A DNA stretch of 64,000 nucleotides, from positions 2,170,001 through 2,234,000 of the forward strand of contig NZ_CP099960.1 of NCBI RefSeq assembly GCF_024137865.1, in the 5' to 3' direction. Shown here in pieces: positions 57,781-64,000 of this stretch; position 1 is the first letter of the stretch, and every line of letters starts with the position of its first letter. Under the pieces are notes generated by a model. That model made no database searches and was not told the DNA's origin. It worked only from the letters and a program-made list of their open reading frames with translations. The DNA is from Moraxella sp. FZFQ2102 (GTDB lineage Bacteria; Pseudomonadota; Gammaproteobacteria; Pseudomonadales; Moraxellaceae). Made by a program: the position numbers and the translations under genes.

Positions 57781-60067
57781 ACGCCACCATCCCTTGTAGT
57801 TGAAGTTGTTTTGCCATTACCTCAAAAGCATCTGCGACACCTTTTATTGAACCCAGTCCCAGTGAGCTTGTCGTGCGTAACAATTCTTGTCCCGCCAGTT
57901 CATGACCATAGATCGCCAGTATGAGTGTTTCGGACACATCTAGCTTTTCGGCTAAATAACTTCGCACAAAATGCCTTGCCCAGTTATCTGGCATTGACCA
58001 ATCCTTGATGCCAATATTTTGCATGGCTGACGGTCTGATTTCACTTAGGTGCAAATGTTCATCGACAGTATTGAGTAATGCTCGATCACCCGACAAAATT
58101 TGATCAATGGCGGTAGCAAGCGTTGAAGAGCGAAACCCAATACTTTGTTTGACATGGCGTAAAAACGCGACATATTGCTTGATTTGCGTGATTAAAAATG
58201 GACACAATGGCACTATTCGGGCATTCCCATGGCTGCGCTGTTGTTTGTCACTGACGCGCAATAAGCCCAAATCAAGATCGTATTGAGATAAAGCGCCCGG
58301 TGAGCCAATCACAGGGCGCACACTGGTCAATAGCAAGGATAATTGCCACAGCCAAGCTGCATAGGCATTAAAATATGCAATAAAGCTATCATTACTATGA
58401 TCGTTGTCATAACGTTGTTTGAGCTGTATAGCGTTTTCGCGAAGTGCTTGCATGATCTTGCTTACAGCCTGTGGTGTGACTACATGATAACTGCCGATTG
58501 TTTGGCTTTGTTCATCTGCATCAAGCATATCTACGGATAGCAATTGATGCAATGCTGGTGAAATTTGTTTGATGGCACTTAGGTAGTTGTCTAATATCTT
58601 CTGTTTCGGCAGACTACAATAAAAAGAGCTTGCCATCTTTTTGTTATTACGTCCTGTGATGACAGATGCCAGCAGTATATCAGCAGTTTGAGAAATTAAA
58701 GTTTTGTAAAGCAGATTTTTTAGCCGATTTTCAGTTAATAAGGGTAAATTGCATTCGATTTTTAGCACACCAATCAATTCAATGATTTGTGCTTGCATTT
58801 CATTTTTATTGATGTGTTTGTATTGGCTGATGATATGCTGATGAATAGCATCTGGCAAGGGTAATGAGAGCGTATTGCTACCGTTTTGTAGCATGTCGAA
58901 TTTTTGAGTGAGTGCATTAGATGCTTGTGGACTGATTGTGACTATGACATCAAACCTTGGTGATTTGCGATCCATGAGTCTATGTGTTTTCTCGCAAGAG
59001 GTTAAATCTGCAATCAGTTCTTCAAATAATCGACCTGTACAAATGACAAGCAGTAGCCATGCAGCCGCGTCTTGATAACGCCCACCGGCATTAAAAAACC
59101 ATAGCAGCTGATTGCACACTTTATAAGCCAGCTCAATCGGCATAGTTCGCAAACTGGTATCGGACATAAACTCATTCAGATTGGCGTGATTATGGGCGGC
59201 TTGAGTGCGTTTGATCACCAACCGTATGTCATATTTTTCTGCACTACTAAGCTGTTTATTGTTAATGCCAATGACAGTGCGGGTTTGCCTTTCATCCAGT
59301 GGTATTTTCTCAAAGCTTTCTCGACTACTGTCACGCTGCCAGATTAACATCTCAGACAGCTCGATCGCATCAATATCAGCATCGTAGTCGTGGGGAATGA
59401 CTTCAAACTGGGCGGCTTTACGAGCGTTTTTATCTTTCCCGCGCTCTTTAGCACTCTTGCTGCGCCCTGAGGTAAGTTTTTGTTCGTAGCAAGACTGAAG
59501 AATGAGAAGCAAGTCATGGTACATCGCTTGCTCTGATGAGTCATAGCGGTGTGCTTCGTTTTGCTCAAAATCCTGCATACGATCCAGCATAAGCTTTAGC
59601 GAATCAGCTTTTAATAGATCAGTACTTGCCGTCCATACGCTATAATGATTTGACCTTGGATTGCTGCGAACCCGTAGAAACTGGCTGGTGCTTTTGATGC
59701 GGATGCGATCATTTTGAGCGATAAAATAACACAGACATTGGCACAGTTTGCCGATTAATTGCCACTGCCCATCAGGGTGATTGGCATCAAACTCACTATT
59801 GACATGGTATAAACTGGCTAAAGCAGACTGTAGCTCATGGTATTCATCCTGAGTCATTCTTCCTTTATATTTGCGAAATATCTGATGAAGTTTATCTTTA
59901 CTAACAATACATGGCTCATGTGTAGGGATGTGAATATGATCTGCGATGCGTGGTACACAAGATGCAAGAGTGCACAGACAATTTCTCAGGTATGTCAGAT
60001 CATCTTGAGTTGGTGAGCTTAAATCAGTATTTTTATCATTGAGTGTCAAGTAGCGATCAAAGCTCAT
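57770..60067 (-). CDS. Degenerate integrase-like protein, second gene of the module
   Basis: This 765-aa protein has a C-terminal part that looks like a tyrosine recombinase fold: LLLTSVRPVIGS (Arg region, about 580), RSHGNARIVPLCPF (strand), NWARHFVRSYLAEKL (HxxR, about 700) and IYGHELAGQELLRTTSSLG. No tyrosine stands where the nucleophile is expected. It probably works with the 1014-aa recombinase. ATG 60067 has an aagggggt ribosome-binding site. The gene overlaps both neighbours by 11 bp, suggesting translational coupling. Confidence 0.78.
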   Translation of the reverse strand: MSFDRYLTLNDKNTDLSSPTQDDLTYLRNCLCTLASCVPRIADHIHIPTHEPCIVSKDKLHQIFRKYKGRMTQDEYHELQSALASLYHVNSEFDANHPDGQWQLIGKLCQCLCYFIAQNDRIRIKSTSQFLRVRSNPRSNHYSVWTASTDLLKADSLKLMLDRMQDFEQNEAHRYDSSEQAMYHDLLLILQSCYEQKLTSGRSKSAKERGKDKNARKAAQFEVIPHDYDADIDAIELSEMLIWQRDSSRESFEKIPLDERQTRTVIGINNKQLSSAEKYDIRLVIKRTQAAHNHANLNEFMSDTSLRTMPIELAYKVCNQLLWFFNAGGRYQDAAAWLLLVICTGRLFEELIADLTSCEKTHRLMDRKSPRFDVIVTISPQASNALTQKFDMLQNGSNTLSLPLPDAIHQHIISQYKHINKNEMQAQIIELIGVLKIECNLPLLTENRLKNLLYKTLISQTADILLASVITGRNNKKMASSFYCSLPKQKILDNYLSAIKQISPALHQLLSVDMLDADEQSQTIGSYHVVTPQAVSKIMQALRENAIQLKQRYDNDHSNDSFIAYFNAYAAWLWQLSLLLTSVRPVIGSPGALSQYDLDLGLLRVSDKQQRSHGNARIVPLCPFLITQIKQYVAFLRHVKQSIGFRSSTLATAIDQILSGDRALLNTVDEHLHLSEIRPSAMQNIGIKDWSMPDNWARHFVRSYLAEKLDVSETLILAIYGHELAGQELLRTTSSLGLGSIKGVADAFEVMAKQLQLQGMVAYGN

Positions 60068-60611
60068 TGTAAACCCCCTTAGTAGGCAAGCCACTAGCGT
60101 ATAGATAATCAACCAAACTAAACGCTGGTAGATCGGTTTTTACTCGTTGCAGCCTTCGAGCATTCTTAAGGTCATCGTAGCTCCAACCACCTAAGGCGCA
60201 GATATATTGATGTGTTCTCTTTCCATCAAAAATTACTTCGCTTTGTTCAAAAAGCATTTGCTCAATATCAGGCTCTATTTTGCCCCGCCTAACAAACAAG
60301 TCGCATAATTCTAAACCTATGGTGCGCATTAGCATCTTATCCGATACAGCCTCGTTGGTTTTATCAATTTGAACCTTGATGCTTGGCTGATCTATTTGGC
60401 GGATAAAAGCCAGATAATTTTTAACCAATCGATATTCGGTAGCTGAAAGCTTGACAACAACAGGTGGGTGTTGGTCTGGGTCGATATCTAGCACAGGCAT
60501 AGGCATAGTCGCGCCGTACCTACCTATCAGTTCAGCCATAGGGATGCATTTGGGATGGATACGGATAAAATGTCTTTGTATTTGCACAGATTTTTTATTT
60601 TCAACTTTCAT
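60057..60611 (-). CDS. Small first gene of the recombinase module
   Basis: This 184-aa protein is not recognised. It is basic at the N terminus (KVENKKSVQIQRHFIRIHPK), helical in the middle and ends with SLVDYLYASGLPTKG. ATG 60611 follows an aaggaat ribosome-binding site. It starts the operon 60611-54736 and overlaps the next gene by 11 bp. Small partner proteins are found in other multi-gene recombinase modules, but homology is not shown. Confidence 0.7.
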   Translation of the reverse strand: MKVENKKSVQIQRHFIRIHPKCIPMAELIGRYGATMPMPVLDIDPDQHPPVVVKLSATEYRLVKNYLAFIRQIDQPSIKVQIDKTNEAVSDKMLMRTIGLELCDLFVRRGKIEPDIEQMLFEQSEVIFDGKRTHQYICALGGWSYDDLKNARRLQRVKTDLPAFSLVDYLYASGLPTKGVYNEL

Positions 60612-60835
60612 AGTGATTCCTTTATATTGTTGATTATTTTGATTTAACAAATAATTAAATCATCTTGATTGTACAATAAAATTTATAAAAATCTCAAAAT
60701 ATTTATTAGTTTAATTGCAAATATAGTTTGCTGAGCGTTACCTTAAATGACACAAAATAACAAAACCGCCTGAATATTTCCAGACGGTATGTAAATTTTC
60801 TAAAATATATATTAAATCTAACACATTTGTATCAC
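60612..60835. promoter_or_regulatory. Promoter region of the recombinase module
   Basis: AT-rich gap of about 220 bp. A weak hairpin (aaccgcctga ... ccagacggt at about 60763-60789) may end the leftward transcript of 60836. No clear promoter boxes. Confidence 0.35.
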
Positions 60836-61135
60836 TCATCCTGATGGGAACTGATGTACAAAGTAAGATTCTAGATCATAATACAGCTGATCAAAGGTGT
60901 AGTCATTAAGTGTTTGTGCACTTAATGCTTCTACTTGACCCATCACCCATCGCCAGATTGCCAAGTAGTTTTGATAGCATGGGCTGACACCAAGAAAATA
61001 ACACAGGCCATGCCCTTCTTGGATGTTGAGTGAGATAATCAGCTGCTTGGTCAGCTTACTGGTCAATTGCATGGCTGTCATTGAGTTAAGTGATTGATTG
61101 CTCTTTGGTTGAGTGCTTGCAAATAGATTGTTCAT
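60836..61135 (-). CDS. Hypothetical protein next to integrase
   Basis: This 99-aa protein is not recognised (AMQLTSKLTKQLIISLNIQE, GLCYFLGVSPCYQNYLAIW). It lies 29 bp downstream of the integrase gene on the same strand and is probably cotranscribed with it. Confidence 0.55.
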   Translation of the reverse strand: MNNLFASTQPKSNQSLNSMTAMQLTSKLTKQLIISLNIQEGHGLCYFLGVSPCYQNYLAIWRWVMGQVEALSAQTLNDYTFDQLYYDLESYFVHQFPSG

Positions 61136-61164
61136 AAATACATTCCTTAAAATCAGTCATTGAG

Positions 61165-62340
61165 TTAGCTGGCTTGTTCAAGTTGGCTGTTTAGTAGTAA
61201 TGCCTCAAAAGCACTGCCATCACGACGAGTGGCGTTTGGTACATAACGGCTATACACCTTAAATAGCATCATGGTATTGACATGACCCATTTGCCGTGCA
61301 ATCCATTCAGGTGCTTCTCCTGCTGATAGCCACAATGTCGCAGCTGTGTGTCTGGTCTGATAAGCACTTCTTGGCTTTAACCCAAGGTTTTTTAGGGTTG
61401 GATGCCAAATACGGCGATTGACATTGTGATAGTCAAGCGGCTCTCCAGTGTGCGAACAAAAGACAAATTTGGATTTACCATAGCTCACCTGATACTGTGC
61501 TTTGAGTGCTTCAAAAACAAATGGCGACATCATAATCTCACGATTGGATTCTACTGTTTTAGGCTCACCCATCACGCCATTGACCAATGCTTGTCTGATA
61601 CAGATTTCTTTTCTTTCAAAATCCACATGCTCCCATGTCAATCCATCAATTTCACTGGTGCGCATACCGGTAAAGAATCGCACGATATAGTAGTTTTTAT
61701 AATCAGCGCGCACACCGTGGATGAATCGCCACACTTCATCAATACTAAACGGCTCAATCTGTGATTTTGACGTCTTTAACTTCTTAATATCTTCACAAGG
61801 ATTGTTAAAGTTGTAGCGTTTTGACGCTTCTTTTAGTATCATAGCCAATGTGGTCATAATTGCATTGATTCTGGCTGCAGACAGGGTGTTCTTGGTATTA
61901 TTGTAGGTCACTTTGGCGAGGGAACTACGAAATGCCAAGACATCCGACTTTTCAATCATAAATAAAGCCCGATTTGCAAACTTAGGCAATAAATACTTGT
62001 TTAGAATAATCATAATTTTCTCCTGATAAGTTTTACGCCATTCAATCTGCTTTTCTTCAAACCACAGCTCTGCAAACTCTTTAAATAACGGCGTATCGCT
62101 TTGTAGGCTTAATCGTCGGTTATTGAGCTCATCAAAATAGGCAGCCTTATCACTCTTTGGGAAATACTGCTCATAACGAAAGCTACCCAATAAAATCTCC
62201 GCTTCCATCTTCTCAAGCACCTTAGCAAGCTTTTTACGATTTGCCGGTGTGTCAGTCAGATTGGTTGTTTCTCGGCAGCGTTTGCCTAGATATCGAAAAT
62301 CGACAATCAATTTGTTGTATCGCTTGGTAATTGTTGCCAT
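61165..62340 (-). CDS. int: Tyrosine site-specific integrase of the island
   Basis: This 391-aa phage-type integrase has an N-terminal arm-binding domain of DUF3596 type (about 1-80), a SAM-like core-binding domain (about 85-190), and the catalytic domain with FTGMRTSEIDGLTWEHVDF (Arg I, about 230), YQTRHTAATLWLSAG (HxxR-type, about 329) and MGHVNTMMLFKVYSRYVPN (His and Tyr, about 352-366). It lies 0.9 kb from the 3' end of the tRNA-Gly gene, which is the likely attB. Its own small partner (62355-62570) is directly upstream. Confidence 0.94.
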   Translation of the reverse strand: MATITKRYNKLIVDFRYLGKRCRETTNLTDTPANRKKLAKVLEKMEAEILLGSFRYEQYFPKSDKAAYFDELNNRRLSLQSDTPLFKEFAELWFEEKQIEWRKTYQEKIMIILNKYLLPKFANRALFMIEKSDVLAFRSSLAKVTYNNTKNTLSAARINAIMTTLAMILKEASKRYNFNNPCEDIKKLKTSKSQIEPFSIDEVWRFIHGVRADYKNYYIVRFFTGMRTSEIDGLTWEHVDFERKEICIRQALVNGVMGEPKTVESNREIMMSPFVFEALKAQYQVSYGKSKFVFCSHTGEPLDYHNVNRRIWHPTLKNLGLKPRSAYQTRHTAATLWLSAGEAPEWIARQMGHVNTMMLFKVYSRYVPNATRRDGSAFEALLLNSQLEQAS

Positions 62341-62354
62341 ATTACTTTACTCTC

Positions 62355-62570
62355 CTATTGTAGTGCCATACCATTAATACTACCCATAATGCCAGTACGC
62401 ATATCTTTTTCAATCTGCTCCCAGATATACAAGATCTTGCGACCACCAAATGGTCTAAAGTAATGAATGCCTTCAATCAATACAGAATCCTTTAGCTGAT
62501 TGCGAATGGTACGCTCATCATATTTAATCATCTGCGAAAGCTCTTGAGTGGTGAGGTAGGTTTGTGTCAT
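62355..62570 (-). CDS. Excisionase / AlpA-like DNA-binding protein
   Basis: This 71-aa protein has a winged-helix-like beginning, YLTTQELSQMIKYDERTIRNQ, and the strand GIHYFRPFGGRKILYIW, typical of excisionase-type directionality factors adjacent to integrases. ATG 62570 has a ggaga ribosome-binding site; the alternative at 62582 is less well placed. It ends 14 bp before the integrase start. Confidence 0.8.
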   Translation of the reverse strand: MTQTYLTTQELSQMIKYDERTIRNQLKDSVLIEGIHYFRPFGGRKILYIWEQIEKDMRTGIMGSINGMALQ

Positions 62571-62611
62571 AATATTCTCCATTTGAAGTCAAAAATATAA
62601 ATATCGAAATC

Positions 62612-62690
62612 TTAAAAACTTCTTTTGAAGTATTTTGTACTTCGATAGAAGTATATTAGCGTATTTTGTTATTCGATGCAAGTACTTTTT
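62612..62690. promoter_or_regulatory. GAAGTA palindromes between excisionase and XRE genes
   Basis: gaagta-ttttg-tacttc (62627-62643) is a perfect 6-bp dyad, overlapped by acttc-tttt-gaagt (62618-62631). Further half-sites follow: gatagaagtata (62644) and gatgcaagtac (62675). They cover the divergent promoter between 62570(-) and 62712(+), as in repressor-controlled integrative elements. Confidence 0.6.
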
Positions 62691-62711
62691 GCAAAAAAAT
62701 TGGAGTTTTTG

Positions 62712-62930
62712 ATGATTAAAAGCAATTTACCGGTATTATTGGCACAAAGACGATTGAAAGTTGCAGATCTGATTCGCATGACGGGGATTAGTAAATCCAC
62801 AGTACATAAGATTTACAATGACCAAACAACACGGATTGATTTTGAGACGATTGATAAAATTTGTGAGGCGTTAGATGTGCAAGTAGGGGATATTTTTGAG
62901 CATGTGCCAAATTCGGAGTTAACCAAATAG
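62712..62930 (+). CDS. XRE-family regulator of the island
   Basis: This 72-aa Cro/CI-like protein has a helix-turn-helix at about 12-60 (LKVADLIRMTGISKSTVHKIY) followed by TIDKICEALDVQVGDIFEHV, a pattern of the YozG/plasmid-type regulators. ATG 62712 follows ggag. It is divergent from the integrase operon and probably binds the GAAGTA palindromes. Confidence 0.85.
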   Translation: MIKSNLPVLLAQRRLKVADLIRMTGISKSTVHKIYNDQTTRIDFETIDKICEALDVQVGDIFEHVPNSELTK

Positions 62931-63076
62931 GATTGTGAGTGCCAACAAGAAATATTTTATGATTTACAAAATACTTCTTGTTGGCAAATTACTTATTTAT
63001 ACTTAAGATTGAAAAAGATGGCATAAAAACGAGTTGGGGTCAAATTGGCAATTTACACTGTGTGTCAAAAAACACC

Positions 63077-63148
63077 TTTGGTCACCAAAGTGGACACCTT
63101 TTGGTCACCATCAAAATCGGCAGTGACCAAGTAAAGAAAAGTGGTCAC
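63077..63148. repeat. GGTCACC repeats near the right attachment site
   Basis: Four related sites occur in 72 bp: tttggtcaccaaa (63077, odd palindrome), ttggtcacca (63101), agtgaccaag (63122, inverse) and gtggtcacac (63141), plus tggacacc at 63091. Regular short sites beside an att site resemble integrase arm-type sites. A short open frame over this area (62978-63184) has no family features. Confidence 0.4.
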
Positions 63149-63192
63149 ACAACAATACAAATAAACAACTACCCAAACCCTTGATTTTAAAC

Positions 63193-63247
63193 AACAAAAA
63201 AGCCCAAACCGTTCGATTTGGACTTTTTAAAATTTGGAGCGGGAAAC
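63193..63247. repeat. Right attachment site: tRNA-Gly 3' end and terminator
   Basis: 63218-63247 is an exact 30-bp copy of 32241-32270. It covers the tRNA CCA end, part of the acceptor arm and the adjacent terminator (aaaaaagcccaaa ... tttggacttttt). The tRNA remains whole on this side. Confidence 0.85.
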
Positions 63248-63310
63248 GAGATTCGAACTCGCGACCCCAACCTTGGCAAGGTTGTGCTCTACCAACTGAG
63301 CTATTCCCGC
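63235..63310 (-). tRNA. tRNA-Gly (anticodon GCC)
   Basis: The minus strand folds as a full 76-nt tRNA with encoded CCA. The acceptor is gcgggaa / ttcccgc with discriminator T, the D arm is agctcagttggtagagc, the anticodon stem-loop is caacc-ttGCCaa-ggttg, the variable loop gggtc, and the T arm gcgag-ttcgaat-ctcgt. Its 3' end serves as the island's insertion site. It is followed by a terminator hairpin. Confidence 0.96.
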
Positions 63311-63454
63311 ATGGTTCAGCGTTGTGCTTTATTGCTTAGCAGTCATCGCTGTATGGGTGCGTATTATACAGGATTAAATTTCTCCGTCAAGCACTTTTTT
63401 CAAAAAATTTGCGATTTTTGCGAAAATTTTTATCAATAAATACAAAGACTTTGC

Positions 63455-64000
63455 TTAATCCTTACCCAGCACATACGCTTCAACTTCTGCCAAGCGCTCA
63501 AGTGTGCCGACATCCACCCATTTGGCGGCAGTGATTTCACCAGTTACACGCCCATCTGCCATCGCTGCCTTTAGGCGTGGTGCAAGTGCGGCGATCTCGC
63601 CCTGCGCGACATTTGCGACGATCTTTGGTGACATCACGCTGATACCTGCAAAAGTCGTCTCAGCCGTGCTATTATCCGCCTTGCTACTAAGCTTGCCGTC
63701 ATGCAGCACAAAATCACCATTGGGATGATGCTCAGGATTGGGTACCATCACCAAATGCGCAAGGTTGTCCTGCAGCTCATGCGCCAAAAGCGCGCCAAAG
63801 TCAAACTCTGTCCACACATCGCCATTGACCAAGATAAATGGTGCATCGTGCAACAAGCCCTGATCCAGTGCGTATTTAATCCCCCCTGCTGTCTCAAGCG
63901 GCTCGCCTTCTTCGACAGAGATATTCAGTGTGATGCCAAGTTTATTCTCAAGATCCAGCGCATCTAGGCCTGCGATCAGCACATCAGACAGATAGCCTGC
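63455..64000 (-). CDS. murU: N-acetylmuramate alpha-1-phosphate uridylyltransferase-like (MurU), partial
   Basis: The last 181 codons of a nucleotidyltransferase that continues past the right edge. EGEPLETAGGIKYALDQGLL, FILVNGDVWTEFDF and KWVDVGTLERLAEVEAYV match MurU of the anhydro-MurNAc recycling pathway, a relative of mannose-1-phosphate guanylyltransferases. The frame is open to 64000 (AGYLSDVLIAG), so the start is outside. It is core genome flanking the island on the right. Confidence 0.85.
   Translation of the reverse strand, partial: AGYLSDVLIAGLDALDLENKLGITLNISVEEGEPLETAGGIKYALDQGLLHDAPFILVNGDVWTEFDFGALLAHELQDNLAHLVMVPNPEHHPNGDFVLHDGKLSSKADNSTAETTFAGISVMSPKIVANVAQGEIAALAPRLKAAMADGRVTGEITAAKWVDVGTLERLAEVEAYVLGKD

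Noticed and set aside
62978-63184. Open frame of 68 codons between the XRE gene and tRNA-Gly
   Set aside because: It lies over the GGTCACC repeats, has no convincing start and reads like non-coding sequence; I treat the area as att-proximal DNA.

Overview
The window looks like chromosome from a Moraxellaceae bacterium, most likely Moraxella or a close relative. This rests on the moderately AT-rich gammaproteobacterial gene set, the dnaB-alr and pdxA-rsmA-apaH arrangements, the paired bacterioferritins with Bfd, a UmuD with a long N-terminal extension, and several IS1595-family (IS1016-like) elements. I could not run a search, so the genus is inference.

Left part (1-32.2 kb): after a broken IS1595 copy and an IS150-like element at the edge, this is ordinary core genome. 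It holds putA (proline catabolism), an L,D-transpeptidase, a SIMPL protein, argF, alr, dnaB, then pdxA-rsmA-apaH, rpsT, an NAD(P)-binding protein, rocD, an unusual Nramp-like transporter, sdaA, a WG-repeat protein, bfd and two bacterioferritin genes, aceE-aceF, yghU, a MipA/OmpV-like protein and an outer-membrane-protein pseudogene with two homopolymer frameshifts.

Right part (32.24-63.22 kb): a genomic island of about 31 kb. An intact tRNA-Gly(GCC) lies at its right end (63235-63310, minus). A tyrosine integrase, an excisionase-like protein and an XRE regulator lie just inside. An exact 30-bp repeat of the tRNA 3' end plus flank occurs at 32241-32270 and 63218-63247 and marks the likely attachment sites. 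Island cargo from left to right: a Fic protein; a HipB regulator whose hipA is reduced to a stub fused to a fic tail; an OLD-type ATPase/TOPRIM nuclease split at an A AAA AAC heptamer; a DUF4143 ATPase; a second Fic protein that has lost its catalytic loop, behind eight 10-bp tandem repeats; orphan antitoxins; an IS-riddled zone (three copies of one IS3-family element, IS1595 copies, an istB relic) packed with small lipoproteins and membrane proteins, many frameshifted; umuC and an extended umuD; and an overlapping three-gene operon in which at least one gene is a large tyrosine recombinase.

The core operons work in central metabolism, translation and iron storage. The island combines two recombination systems (the tRNA-linked integrase and the three-gene module), an SOS-type polymerase, and regulators and effectors of the toxin/antitoxin and phage-defence kind. 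Much of the cargo is decaying. The recurring one-base changes in homopolymers could be true decay, phase variation or assembly error, and only raw reads can separate these. Right of the tRNA the core genome resumes with a murU-like nucleotidyltransferase that runs off the window.
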